In this document: positions 48,961-63,719 of the stretch, in pieces
Layout: each line of letters opens with the position of its first letter
Position numbering within the stretch: position 1 is the stretch's first letter
Source: Callaeas wilsoni
Taxonomy: Eukaryota; Chordata; Aves; Passeriformes; Callaeidae
Direction: 5' to 3'
Assembly: GCA_013398955.1 (NCBI GenBank)
Contig: VWPU01018894.1
Location: 50,479 to 114,478 of the forward strand
DNA: 64,000 nucleotides
Notes under the pieces: generated by a model
The model's input: only the letters and a program-made list of their open reading frames with translations
Told to the model about the DNA's origin: nothing
Database searches by the model: none
Translations under genes and position numbers: made by a program

Positions 48961-50911
48961 AAGAACAGCAAACTAGCTGGGCTGCTGTTCATGGTGTGAT
49001 CCTCCTTGTGCTTCCCCACGTTCAAAGCTACTGGATTATGGAATACTAACATTCCCGTATTTTTTGGCTTTACCAAACAACATTAAAAGACTCACACCAA
49101 AATACAAAGATTCTCAGATAGACTTTGCAATGACAGACTACTGGCAAAATTGAGAAGTACAGCAAAATCAGAACTCAGAAAAAATTTAATGTGGAACTGG
49201 TATGAGATATGGGGAGTTTGAGACACAAACATACGTTCTTGTCTAATGTGCAAAAGATGAAAACAGAGTGTGAGAGCTATTCTGGGGGGAAAAAAATTTT
49301 CTCAAAACAACATGGGAGAGTATTTTATCTTACAGAAGAAACAGAGATGGCATAATGTTTTAAAACAAGCTAGACAGAGAAGCGGTAACACACATGATAT
49401 GCTAAATTCATACAGAAAAAAACCTTCAGGAATCACTTTACCCTTACTGTGAAGAGATTCCTTCTGCTTTTGGCAGATACCCATGAGCTTTATCTCTTTT
49501 TCCACATGTGAACAAAGCTTACATAATTTGACATGCCAGTGAAGTTTCAAATAGAATTCTAGCACGTTTTGCAAAAGCAATAAAATACCAGTACAACCAA
49601 ATAAAACAAATTAGTTTCAACAATTTTTTTTTTTTTTTAATATAAGATAGATATAGACATACAGAGATAGATAAAGGTTGCTAAAAAAATTACTGGACAT
49701 GTAACTTAGTCAAAAAATATTTGTTAAGCTTAAGAGTAAAATATGTCTCACAGTCAATTCCAAGAAAGTAGGACTTACTTTCTTTATAGTGTCACGCTCA
49801 AAACAACGAACTAATCATTTGCAGGAAGTACAAATTGAATGTAGATTTAATAATACAGTGTGAATGAGCAAGCAGATCTCAAACTGTTCTAAATTTAAGC
49901 AGACTTACCAAAGACAATTTAAAATTTCTCTCAACCACTAACACAGCGGTGCAGTCAGATTCCAAACAAATCAATGTTAAATTTTCTCAGCCTAACAGTG
50001 AGAAACTTCAATGCTAGTCACATAATCCTTCAATATTGTAACCTTCCCCTCAGGAAATAAAGCCAGTATTCCAGTTAGTCATGTTCCTGGATTCCAACAG
50101 CAACTCTGAAGAAAGTAGTTTCCATAACCAATCCACATTTAATTTAAAGATTGCAATCTGTGGCACATGAAAGTGGCCAAGCTGTGTCAGACCGAAGGTC
50201 CTCTGTCTGACACTGACTGAAATCAAATGAGCAAGGAAGAACAGACCATGTACAATGCAACACCTTCACAAGATGCCCTCCTGTGCTTGTAACAACTGGT
50301 GCCTTCTGCTACATATTGCCATCAATTATAGCCAAGGTTGTGACTGATAATCTTAAAACAATGAATGATCTACACACACCAGTTGGAACTTGTGGTTTCA
50401 TAGTACCACTGACAAGATAGGTAACTAAAAAACCACAAACCCAGAAAGCACCCCAGTTAAATTCAGAACAGGAAAGCACAGCACGGATGTGGATTCTCCC
50501 ACTGTTCATACGCTGTCTATGAATTAAGATTTCTCCTAAATCTGCATGGGCTCCAAATCATAGAGAATACAGAATGTCTTTTATTTTGCAAACACTTTCT
50601 ACAAATATTAAAAATATGTCAAAATCAGAAAAGAAAGAGGATTTGGATTCAGGAGACAAATCCTCAAAATCAAGGCTTCTGTACCAAACTAAAAGCATTT
50701 TTACAAGAGATCATAAATTTTTTAGACAGTCCTTCTCAAATTCTCAATGTGAGGCTTACAGTAGTCATATTCCATTAAAACAATGAAACAAATCATTCTT
50801 AGCTCTCCATCCACACCTTAAATAAAAAACAGACAGTCAAACAATTGACATTTCTGTTATTGTAGGATATTCCTGCAATGCACAAGACCATGAAACACAA
50901 AACACACGCAT

Positions 50912-50952
50912 TACCTACCTACCTACCTACAAAACACACCATACCTACCTAC
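50912..50952. repeat. ACCT microsatellite
   Basis: About five ACCT units at 50912-50930 and a second short run at 50942-50952, separated by an A/C-rich spacer. Confidence 0.9.
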
Positions 50953-53900
50953 AATCATATATTCACAAGATCATCTTTGTGTGCATCGATATGATGTATA
51001 CAACATAAACTAGCAAAATTAATCCTTCTGCAGAGCTTTCGCAAACAATAAACATCCAAAGCGGTAATACAAGCTAGCCTGATTATTTCAAAGCTGATTT
51101 GAAATATTGGTCCACTCAAAGCAAAGCAGGCAACTAATTTTCAGGAAGGCTTTTCTACAAAGCACAACTTAGCTCACATACCTTAAAAGTTTTCCTTCAG
51201 AAATGTCCTTTAGTCCTTTTCCTATGTCAGCAGCTACTTCCTCAGATTTTCACCTACTGAAATATCTTTTTTTCTTTTTCTTTTCTGGGGACTCTCTGAA
51301 AGAAAAACATAGAAAGAAAGAAAACTTCTTTTTACTATCTCAGCACTTTCAAATACATTGCAAAACTCAAACTTAGGTAAGTTGCCCTGCACTTTCAGAT
51401 TATTATCAGAAGCTAGCTGCTTTTTTTTTAAAAAAAGAGACATTTCATCTAAAAGAAAAGAGCAGACTTCTCAGATGACTGCAAGCAGTAGTATGCTATC
51501 ACTTCATACACAATTTTGAGTGAAGAAATAATTTTGCCTCCATACATGTAAGAGAAGGGGTTTTTTAAGTTCTTGGAATTCCTTATGACAAGTGTATTGT
51601 ACTGAAAAATTGGACAATTTTATTTATTTCTGTACCTTGCCTTTGGTAAAATGAAAACAGAAACACATCAACAAGGAAAATGAAAGCATGGAAGGCCAAA
51701 GTTTATCATATGAAAGAGGAAGTTACTAGTGGTGTTTCCATAAAAGTGGAAAAAAACAAGTGGCTACATGAGAAAGGAACCACTCAAGACACATAAATTT
51801 CTGTAAGGCTCTAACTACTCTAATATCTAGAAAAGTGAGAGGTCAGGAAATTAGGATGACTAGCAGGACCAAAATTTCAAGTTGTAACTCTAGACTGCAA
51901 TTTAGATGAAGCAAACTGATACAGAAGGTGTTTGAGGGTTTATACTAGTGAAAAAAGTACATTAAACTTTAAAAATGGTAAGGAGCAAGCTTTGCACACA
52001 GCTTACAAGTGCAAGGTATACTGTATAATCTACATGTGGGCCCATGACAAGCATTCACTCACAATCTCACACTAGAATGTCTAACTCCAGATGAGACATT
52101 CCATAACAGTTTAGCAATGCCCTCATAAGAAAAAACACATAAAGCAAAACTGAAAGAAAGACACAGTCTGTAAGGGTGAAGAAAGCAAAACTATTTTCAA
52201 AATCTCCATTATTTAAAACAAAGCACAGATCACACACACGCTTATAAAATCTTACAAAGGGACAGTATCAGTTCACATTCAAGCAGGCATTATTTAGTAT
52301 TCCTTTCTGGTTACTTAGTGATGTTCAAGAAACAAAGAACTGCCTAATATAAATACAAAACTTCTATTCTCCATGACCAAAAATAGAAAAGATTAAGTGA
52401 TGCTAACATTCAGTCACTGCAAAGGAACAGCAGCTATGTAAGCAGATACGAAAGGAGAAAAAAAATGCAGGAGGTTACAAGCATTATTCGTATTTCTAAA
52501 AAACAGATATAAAATCATTTGTTCCAAAGTTGCAAAGCCCACGGGAAAGTCTTTACTAGAAAAAAAGGACAAGCAGGAGCAAAACATTAGAGTAAATTTG
52601 GCACCAGTCTTTCTAACACAAATACAAATGAGGTGGAAACACCAGACTGTCACTGGACAGGAACACGAGTCGTAATTCACTTTCAAATGGGACTCGTGAA
52701 AGTAGAACAAACACCACCACCAGCACCTGGGCACATTCAAGTTTCAAGAGATGTTAAGAATTGCATGTGGTAAAATGAAGCCCTTAAAAAAATTCCATTT
52801 ATCAAATGAAACAACAGATTGGAACCACTTCAACACATAAAACTTCTATCTTCTGCTCCTTGAACACAAACAACGAACACACATTTTTTTTCCTTTTTAA
52901 AGAACTACTCTATCACATATTTTAGAATGCAGAATTTTGTTTGTCAGTATGAAAATTAAATGCAAACCTAACTTTTCTTTAGAATTCCAACTACTATTGA
53001 CTTTGTACCTATGTGCATTTTATCATCTGCACACAGGTCATTAGTAGAACTTAAAGTTGGTAGTACAAGTCCAATAGGGGTAAAATTGATAGGCATACAC
53101 TAGCTAGTACATGGAAGCATAATAAAAGCTTTCCAGTGAATTGCACAACCATCTGTCAGAGGGCAATAAAATCTCACAAAATTTCCACTGCTATTTCTAG
53201 GCTCAAACATAGTAGAATCTGATAGTTACAGACATCTTGCTACCTCAGTGCAATAATCCACTAGTTAATGAAGATATAAAAGACAAATTTTTAAGAAGAT
53301 AAGGACAGAACAGAAAACCTAGATGACCTGTTGTTTTCCGAAATTGCTACCAAGACAGTTTAGGCCAATCCCCAATCAGATCCTCTTTAGATTTAGGATA
53401 TATAAGGCATTTTCTAAAAATGAAGCATCCAGGAAGCAATTAAAAATATCAAATTAATAGTAAAAATTCACCAGAGTCAGATACTATTGAGCCAAAGCAT
53501 TGAAGCATCAGCCATCAAATTTCCAAATTATTAATTCCGCAAAAACTGAAGCTAAAGGTGAGTCAAGCAAAGAAGAATCAAGAGTGGAAAATAAATCGAT
53601 TTTTTTTCAGATCTGACAAGGCAATCAGAAGAAGCACAACACAGTCTGACTTTGATACAGCACAAGGCAGTTAAAACCATACCTAAGAATCTGTAGCCCA
53701 GAATAATTCAAAAGAAAAAAAACAATGCAGCTTTTGCAGAGCAAAATCACGTTTCACAACTTGAAGAGTTCAGTGAAAGCATCAAGGATCTTGTGGGAAA
53801 AGGTGTTGGCAGTGGGAAGTTTCTGCTGATGTCTCTGATAGGAAGCTATTAGAGAACTGAAGACCTTGCAGGGTAAGGCTTAAGAGACAAAGATTGACAG

Positions 53901-56900
53901 GGGAGAGAGCTCAGAAGCCTCACCATAATCTGTGCCAGGACTTGGGCTACTCTTCAGAATAGTTACCTGCCTATGCGTCATTATGGAAGCATCTGTGCTT
54001 TATATAAAATTATTATGATTAATCAAAACCAACAGATCATTACAAAATTCACAGAACCTAAGAACACTGAGCAGCAAGCACAGAAAACAGCAGATGAAGT
54101 CACATGTCAATAAATGCAATGTAATAAACTAGGAGTTTAGGAGGTACGAGTTACTAAATAACATTACCAGAAAAAGTTGTAGTAGTGTCTGAACACACAC
54201 CTACAAAAACACTTGTTCAGTGCTTTCAAGCAGTCAGGTTAGAAACCATCCAGAATATTAGACGATTTTTTAATGAAGGGAAGGGAAAACATATTCTTAT
54301 GCTGCTGATACATTAGTGGTATTCTTGTATGTTCAAGTTCTTCTAGCTCATGAAAAACATAAAGCACCAAAAAAGACATAGATAATATTGATCATAGCAC
54401 GGACCAGCTTACACACAGAGAAAAGAGAATTTTTAGCTCACAGAACAGGTAAGAATGACAGGTGTAAGATCAAAGTACACCAAAAGAAAAAATCATTACA
54501 GCACAAAGTGATATGGTATGTCAGATGCCTTAAGTGTTTTCCAGAAGAACTTGAGAACATCAAATGAAATTTTTAAAAAGTTGTTCTTATGTCCTTCTTT
54601 GCCTATTAAATAATTAAACGAGATAATTCAGTGCCTAAAGACATTTCTGAGACCATGAAACAAAGAAGTACAAAATTATTATAAAAATTCATTAAAAAAC
54701 ACAGATCTGTAGAACAGTAAGAGTTCAATCTAAAGATGTCTCTAAACTGTAAAAGCTGAACAAGAACTATTACTCTACATTTGTGCCAACAGCCCCTTCT
54801 TATTTACCAGTAGCAAGTACTGAGCTACATGGATTGCACTTGGTCATGTACAAACTCCTCAAATAGTGCACTCTCATTCTCCTATCCCTGCAGCTGTAGG
54901 AAGATCACATTTTCCCTAGCAGCTCCTGCAGCTGTGATCTTATTAAAAATAAATGCAAATAAGAAGCAGGAGGTTCCATCAAAAAACAGGATTTACACTT
55001 ATCAGCAGTCAAAAAAGAAAAAGAAAAAGCAGATAAAAGCCCAAAAACACAGCTCCCAGATTCTCTGCCTAGAATCACAAGACACAATTCTAATTTTTTC
55101 AATCTTTCATTTTAAATAATTTTATAAACCACTGCTATCCTCTAAACACCCTGCAATTGGTCTCCATCTCACTTAAGAAGTCAGAAGCTGAAACAGTGGG
55201 GTACTGTAGGACCAACCAACTCTGACAACAACAGAGAGATTAGTTCAAATTACTTTTGAGCTCCTTGCCCAAGTGCTTACCCTCTTCCTAACAACATGAT
55301 AATATATCCTTATCTGTTCATTTTCAAAAAATTCATGTTCTTTTTCCACAGAACTTCATCTCCCCATTTCTTTCCCCACCACACATCCATTCTGTCCAGC
55401 CTCCAGACAGCCAGTGAGCTTTCACCGTCACCAACCCCTGCTTTGTTCCAGATGACATCTCCCATTTGCCAAGACTATTCTAAACACTAATCCCATTCTC
55501 CACCACACCTTCAGCTGTTTGCTACTTCCCACGGCCTGGTAACTTTCTCAGCGTGCTCTTTATCATCTCAGACCTTCTGTGAAAGAATGGGCAAAGGGTA
55601 GCGCTGACATTTGGTAGCGAACCATGCAGTAAGTGCTTCTTAGGTGCACTTGCTCAACCAGTTTTGCTTCCACACTGTAGAAGTTTCTACCTCACAGTCA
55701 CAGCTAAATAGCAGGACTGAATCTCACCAGGCAGAAAAACAAGAAGGTGAAGGCAGATACAGTCTAGCTGACACAAGTCACATCCTCTCACTAACACTTC
55801 AAGACTTCTGTTGTCTTGTTAACTCTGAAAAAGTGACAAAAGAAGCCAGACACCTCCTTTTTGCTTTCAAGGGTAAACATGCCTAGTTTCTCATTACCTT
55901 TCATGTGTTTACACGAAAAAAAAAGCTTTCCTTCCTCTATTTTTCCAAGAATTACACTTTGCCTAAATTCAGTTTCAGGACGCAAGGAAAGGCAAAGAAA
56001 AGCATGGCCTCAATAGAGAGTTCCTGACCAACAAATTTTCACTGAACTCTCAATTCTGCAGTGTTGCAACATGTATCTTCACACTAGATCCTAAAAGAAA
56101 AATGGATTGAGCAGAATAAGGCTGCTGAAAGTGACTATCATGGAGCAGGTACTGTCCATCTCCAGCCCTGTTAACCAATTCTACCAGCTAAAGAGAAGGA
56201 CTGCTCCAGATTTACAAAGAAATACATAATGTTAAAATGTCCAAAATTTGGCCACAAATTGAAAACAAAATAAAAAAATACATCAGTGACTAAAGCTCGC
56301 TCTGAGCAAAAAAGAGCAACTAACCAAAACTAAACTATTGCACACTCAAGAGATTTCTCATCTTAGATGACTAGTAAAGGTAGAAACAACTCGTAGAAAA
56401 AGTCGACACTGAAATTAAAAAGCACCTGTAGTAGCCATCTTGACTAAAGAGTTATTCTATGCACCACTAACTTATTTCTTTGCTGACTTATTTTAGGTAT
56501 TTAGATTTCAACTAGATACCAAGTTCTTTAGTCTGAAGGTAGGAAATAAGTCTTCCTTATTTGAAAAAATACCTCAAACCTCTGAAAGTAGCATTTCATA
56601 TCTCAATATCCGTCTCGAGATGAATACACGGCAAGTCGGAATGAACACACACATAAAACCCACATGCAAACCGCCAGTCCCGAGGCTGCCTATATAAACA
56701 TCTCTTCAGGGGAACAGGATTGAAAAGTATTCCTGCTGAGGGCCTCCACCATCACAAAGCTACACCTACGGCTCCTCCTGAAGACTTCAGGTCCCAAAAT
56801 TCATCTGGCTGTTGCCACTGCACATTTCAACTTAGAAATCCAGAATAGTACTAGAAGCTTCTCCCAGTAGCACTATCTTAGGTCTCAAGATTTAAGAACA

Positions 56901-59257
56901 GACATAGAAAAAAATAAATCCACAGTATGTGAAATACTTTTAAAAGCCTAGAGGCATTTAATTTCTTCCGACAGCCCAATATCAGTCAGAATATCTCACT
57001 TCAGACAAAACAATTAGATAACAAATCTGCCATTAGTCTGTAATATATGACAATAGTGGTCTCCTCAGGAGAAACATAATCTAGTTCCAAGTATTTATGG
57101 CTATTTGGAAAGAAATTGAAAGAGCAATCAGGATGTTTCTTCTTCTTTCCTTCTTCATTAAACTAATTACATCCTTCTGGTTCATTAAACACTCTACTTA
57201 GTTAACTCACTGTTCATTCAGTATTCTCGAGGTCACTTACTTCCTTGGCATCACTGTACCACATTTAATGTAGTCTGACTACACAGTATTTTGTACAGAA
57301 AATACTGGCCATGAGAACCACAGGTCCATGAGAGAGTTCTGTCTCCTCTCAACTGCTGATATTCCAGGCTGTTGCACTGCAGGAAATACAACGTATGGTG
57401 TGGTTCAGTGAAAGGTGTTGCCTCAAGCCTTTGTTTGCTGTTCCTGAACTGAATGACTGTTCCTTCCCATGCTCCATATCCTAAAAGATACCGTGGTAAC
57501 TCTGTTAAAAAGGATACAGCTACTCTCACCAGAAATGCAGATGACTGAACTATGCATTTGTACCTTATTACATGCTTTAAGTGTGTAACAAACTTTAATT
57601 CATACATTCTACAAATATATGCCAAAATATATGATGAAACCTACCCATTTTTTTCTTAGTTCCAGTCAGTTTTGTTTGAGTATCATCAGCCATCCTATAA
57701 AGAACACTCCTTCTGAAGGATATTATTCTCATTTGAAAATGTATGAATGGATCAAACTTTAATTAATGGATGCTATTACAAACAGTTAAAACTGGTAGAG
57801 GTTTAATCTTTCAAGTGTCTGGACAAGAGGTCCTGAAGTGCACGTACAAGCTTGGACTCTTACACAAAAATTTATTTGTATAAATAAGATTAATCTTATC
57901 TGATCTTTATTGCAATAGATTATTATTTCATACCCAGTCTTTCCTTCTGCCTCTCAAAACTATTCTTTCCAGAAATTATACCAGGCAGCCAGTATTTCAT
58001 TTAAAAGGACAATACTCTTCAAAACATAGCATCGCTCATAGATAGTCTTCAGAAACAAGTTAGAGATGACAATAATGTTGTATTGTACATACGGATTATT
58101 TAGCTCCCTCAGAATTGTCACCTTACTGTACTCTGAGACAGATGAAGAAAATTTGACTGACTGCATCTCTAAACCTGAAATCTCAGCTTAATCTGAGAAA
58201 AATTCTATAGAGGGACACAAGCCATGCTATTGTAATGGCCAAATGTTAACAACCATCTGCTTACTCAGATCTTTGGAAATGGCAGCTCCCCCCCAAAACA
58301 AAAGCAGACTGACCACACCCACACTGCTAATCCCTACATCCCCACTTAGGCTCCCCAAGCCTGGATGGGGTGACTTTGGTGATGAAATACTAGAGCACAA
58401 GAAATCACCATGTCACAGCCCATCGGACTGATTTTTTGCACAGGGTATGCACTGCATGCTTCCTGGAAAAATGAAGCCTTGGGACACAAGGCATACAGGG
58501 ACAGGATACCTCCTGAGGACTGTTCTGCAAAGGGCACAAATCTGCTGCAATGAGCTTCCATACTGTGGCTGAAGCAGAGCCTGGAGGAAACTCCCATCAG
58601 CTATGGGTAGGTTTCCTTTGAGAGGGCAGCACCTGGCTCCAGAAAGCAGAGCTAGAAGGCATGCAGTATGGAAAACAAAGAAACCATGGAGGAACACAAG
58701 GACTGACTCAAACTGAGATTTTGACCTCAGTAACGACGGCATATAATTACCTTCTCATATTAAAAAAGAAAAATAAAGGAATCATTTAGATAAAACAGAT
58801 TATCTGGATGTCAGTTAAATTTATTAAAATAGTAGCTTCAAATTTACTTAACACATTCACTGATGAGAGATTTTCCACTCAAGTTTCAACATTCACCTAA
58901 TCCAAAAGATAGAACTGGGTATTATAGCTTTCCTTTATCTTGGTTACAGACCTTTAGAACCGTTTGCTTTTTCAGATGCATGTTTCAACCGTCAACATTT
59001 TTTCTGCACTTGACAAATTAGGCATTTCCTCTTATCTGGTGAACTTCAGTTTACCAACCATATAATGGAAATTTCAGAAAAGACACTCTTCCTTGGGAGG
59101 AAACACAGCATTCACAGCATTGACATACAACATATATACCAAAAATAAACAAGGATGTGTTTTTCTGATTCCATGTTTTCTATTTTTTAATCAGTAAAAA
59201 GCTGCTGCAGAGTTGTATGATTTTCCTTAATACTGCAATTCTCACATTTTGCTGATC

Positions 59258-59281
59258 AAATGGTATTTAAAAATACCATTT
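59258..59281. repeat. AT-rich palindrome, 11-bp arms
   Basis: AAATGGTATTT and its exact reverse complement AAATACCATTT are separated by two bases. Confidence 0.9.
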
Positions 59282-62201
59282 TTACAATGCTTAAGCTGTC
59301 ACATTTTTGAACTTAACCACTTTGCTTGACTGTACCCCTTATGTGTACTTCCTGAAACTTAGAATACAAATGCTGTGGGTTATTATTTTACACTCATGGA
59401 CATTTCAAAGCAGAAGCCACAACTAAGAAGTCAGATGCTAGCTGAAAGACACACGAAACATAGACGGTTTAGCATAATTCTAAAAAGCTGTACTTGAGCA
59501 GAGACAATAGCAATACACTACAGTGACCATATTTAAACAAATTTATACACTGTAACGGCAGATAAAACAAGCTTATATGTATTCAAAAATCAAGATTTAT
59601 CATATGATGCTACTCCTACTTGTTTACAGGTTTACCAAAGGTGAATTTTGTGATTTATGAGTGTAGAGGCTAACAATCTCCACCAGCTGAGCTATTATTA
59701 CTAGGTTGTTTGTCTGAGTATTAAAGCACCCAATACTCAGTAAAATAATTCCTGTCTTATTAAATAACCATTAAATCTGTGTCCTTTCCAGCTCTCTTTT
59801 AAGAGAGAAAACAACTTATAACTGCCACTCCCAATTCAAACAGCAAACATTACAAAAGTGATGACAGATTATGACAGACGAAGATACAATATGCCGTCCA
59901 TGTATGGAATAAGATTTTCCAAAGCAAAAATTTAGGCATAAATAGAACTGGCAAAAAGCAGCAAAGCTGACAAACCAAGTACCAAAATAAGAGACTCACA
60001 AAATGAGGATGAAAACCCAAATTCCGCCCTCTTTGGAATATGCACTATGTGATTGTGTAATTACTTTCATAGCGCTTTTCTCCAGAAATGCCCACCTCAT
60101 TTATTAGAGAGCATGGAGTGCTCTGAGTATGATTCAGCACTCTGTGAGAGGGGCTCATCTTCACAACTCTTATCAGGCTCATTGCTATAATTGTACGTCT
60201 CCCATTTACTAAACAGGCAATTTCAAGGAACAAATGGCTCATGATTAACGCACTTCGACACTACTCTGGATTTAACTTCTGCTTCTGGCAGAGTGCTTAC
60301 ATAACATGCAAAAATTCACAAACTTTTCGTAGGTTGCCACTACTTAAAAGATAATTGATTTTTCATTAGGTCTTAATTATGGTAATTCAGTTTTACGCTT
60401 AAGCTTAATTTCTTAATGTCTCAGCTCCTCATGTTAAAATAAATCACTTACAGAATCACAATATGAAAAAAAAAGGTTGTGAGACTCTTAAGATCAAGTA
60501 ATGACAATTGCTAGACAGCTACCTGTCTTCAGACCAAGATTTGAATGCCATACAGAAAAAATGCCAAATACACGAAAAACCATTAAGTACTTACTCATTA
60601 AGGATTTTCTTACTAAGAGAGGGTTGCAAGAGGACTACAGTATTTTGCAGGCAATATTGTACAGCATACCTAAAGGACAGATTTAACAGTATACACCTGA
60701 TTGTTCTATTTCCCCCTCAACAGCTGACAGTTTCATGCGATTGTCTTAACGGAGAGCTACATCACAGAAAGCTCTCACAGTATGCAATTAGTACTGTTAC
60801 TCCACATTCACCCTGTCAACAACCTGAAGGAATGATTTGGTCCAAGTAGTAACTGTCCCCTTAGCAGAAAATAAGAGCAGCCACATCAGAAAGCTTAACA
60901 AAATACCCTTCTTGCTCAAGGTGCAAGCCCACAACATAAACAAGGTTCTAAAGAGCCAACTAGTAGACTCCAAAGATCAGTAACTCTGTCAAACCTGTAC
61001 ATGGGGACAGAAATCAGCCACTGAACTACAGTAAAGTTATGGGTACAGAGAGTGGCCTCTACAAACTCCTACGACACACCTCTGAGTATTGTCACCAGGT
61101 CCCAGATATGACGAAGAAAGTCTAAAATTGCCTGTTGGCTAAAGGCACGTGGAGTTTTCTCTCAAGTGTAGATGGCAGCAATGCAAAGGAAGCTGGTTAC
61201 TATAGAGCAAACAGCAATCTGAAATCCAAAGCAGAACGATGTCACGAGGTACTGTTCATTCACTCAGATTAAAAACAGCATTAAGCGCTAAATTATTGGG
61301 AATTTATTTTTATTATCATCAAGGAAACACACAGGAATTAAAAAGTTCCCGATTATTTCAGACTCCTTACACTCAAAACCAAACCAAACTCGGCACTTAA
61401 ACTTGCAGGAGAGAACAGAAAAGAATTACAGTAATGGTCACAAATATGGTTTCATGCTAGAAGCTGACAGCAATCAAAGCCTTCCATCCAAAGAAGCTGT
61501 CCTACAAGAAAACAAAATCCCAAACACAAAAATAAAAGCCATTTTAGAAGGACTCTTGCTGTTTTTCAAGAATGCTCACCAAAACTTCCTCTGTACTGTA
61601 TGAGACCATACACATAGCTCTTAAAAAGAGGTAACTATCTTCTCTCAAACCCTGGAAATAAAGCTATTAATTTCACTAACTCACTACAGAGAAAAAGTTT
61701 CCAAAATAAACCTTTGCAAAGAAATGCTAGTTACCTGACGCAAATGTTAAACAGCAGAAACTTTCTGCATATTTTCATGCACAGAATTTTAAATCCTTTA
61801 ACTCCCTAATGAAATGGTGAATACTCAACAATTCCAAGACTATCTCTACTGCAGAATAAAGCTCTCCACTAAGTTTTTGAAATCCATTTTCACAAGGCAA
61901 ATACATCAACAGCGTAATTAGGCCAGGACTAAGTGGGCAGTTTTATCTTAGCACAGGAGCATACATGCAGTTTACTTCCTACTGGAATGCATTTAGGCTT
62001 CTCTTCTCTTAGTGCTTCGCTTCTCCTCCCCCCCCAGCAAAAAAATCTCTTTTCCTTTTCCTAGACCTACTTCCCACACACTGCAAAAAAACTCCTCCCT
62101 GTGAAGTGATGACCTCATGCTCCTAGCCCATCTCCTTGTATGGAGCAATTCCGGGCTTGCTGCCAGCTCTCTCCGCCTTCAGCCTGACATGGCAAACATA
62201 C

Positions 62202-62268
62202 CTTCCTTCATCCTGCTGCTTCCCAGCTGAGGGAACATCGAGGACAGGCGGCAAGTGGGGAGGGCAGA
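62202..62268 (-). other. candidate non-coding FER leader exon (speculative)
   Basis: Within a GC-richer pocket on the minus strand, a 67-nt segment is flanked by a strong acceptor (CCCTCTTCCTGCCCAG) and a near-perfect donor (GAAG followed by GTATGT). Joined to the leader of coding exon 1, it would add an upstream ORF of 26 codons. That ORF opens in this segment and stops at a TAG before the main start codon. There is no homology or expression support, so it is offered only on splice-site quality and position. Confidence 0.25.
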
Positions 62269-63719
62269 CTGGGCAGGAAGAGGGGGCTTCCCATGGACAA
62301 AGAACAGATCGCCAGATGCCTGCCCCACTCTCAAATCTAACATAACTTCGTCCCACCAAAGCACCTCTGCTCTCCACAGCAGGAAGAATGACGCTGAACT
62401 ACCAACATTTTAGGTATGGAAATACATCCCATGTTACCAACTGCAGTGCAACTCCTGTAACCAAACCTTACTTTCCTGTTATGCTCTTAGTTAAATATCT
62501 CTAGTGAAGCAAATGTCACCTCTCCTCCTCTCTTAACAAAGGGCCATCTCACCTTTGCATCACTAAAGTTCTTTGATATCGAAACGGGCCAGACATCCTG
62601 TGCGAAAAACTGACATATCCTTCTATCTTTTTTTGCTAGTTAAGTCTTTAAGCTCTATCAAACTTCAGAGGAACTGAAAATTTCTATCCTCTGTATTATT
62701 TATCACCTTCTCTGGGCTGTCTTTGCTTTCAAGTATCAGAATTATTTCTACATGATCACTTTATACACTGGCAATCCAAATACCAATTGATGAAGGACAA
62801 AAGACTCAGCTGTGACATGAACCACAGTTGTAGAAAATCAGGAAATGTGATGGGTAATAGAGCTTTTGCTCAGCTAGTAAGTGACCTTGTACATATGAGA
62901 CTTCATCTTCTCCCTCAAAGAAATATCTCCGAAGCCCAACTTTTCTGGGGTTAACATTCCACACATGTGTATTTTAAAGTTGTAACTGTACTGACAAATT
63001 CTGTCAACACATTACAAGGAATTTATCAAGTGAGGGAACATAAATTGGTCTCACCAACAATAATCATTACTCTAACTGAACCTACAATGTGTCCGTCATT
63101 TGCAATTTGCTTGGACTGTGAGCAGATGATGTGTCAATGTCCCACCTCTGAGACTCTCGAAGACTAGCACTTAAGTGTAATAAACTATAGAAGCAATCTC
63201 CTTGTTAGGTATTATTTAGCAAGTAAAATTAACTTATTTTAATACCCAATAAATTTTTTTGGTCAAGAAGTTTCACGCATCACCCCCGTTTTTTTACACA
63301 TTGCCACTTCTCGAAAGAATCTGCATTACAATAGAGCAGAGCACCAAAGCCACTTTGAGCAAGTCTGTTTCAAAGCAGGGAAAAGTTATTTCACCTACAT
63401 GAAAAGCAGTGACGCCCTCCTGCAAAGAGAAAATGAGCTGGCTTGTTTTAAAGGTCTTACAAAACCCTTGGTGTTCACACAGGATGTGTCACTTTAGGGG
63501 TGTATGCTCATGTAAAGTCCAACCAAACAGAAACATACTTCAACATGGAAAGGGATGTTTAAGGCCCTTCTGTGTAATCCATTCTTGAACACCAAATGTA
63601 AGTATTCAGTACCCGTGCAGATACCAAAATCTCAAACACACAAAGCATTAAAACGCACACGAAAAGCGGCAGGGCAGCAACACTGAGAAGGCCCCACTAT
63701 GCAGGCTCCAACACTAATG

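Larger units (their letters stand above)
46034..63719. other. FER leader intron or upstream region, no coding gene seen
   Basis: 17.7 kb between the first coding exon and the CpG-rich block. No frame resembles a known protein; the longest (57251-57625, minus, 124 codons) has no visible family. Contents noted separately are possible old repeat fragments at about 48850 and 50170, an ACCT microsatellite, a palindrome at 59258-59281 and a GC-richer pocket at about 62100-62400. Confidence 0.6.

Noticed and set aside
57251..57625. Longest open frame in the upstream region (124 codons, minus)
   Set aside because: No family resemblance, no splice or promoter context, and codon content like random AT-balanced DNA.
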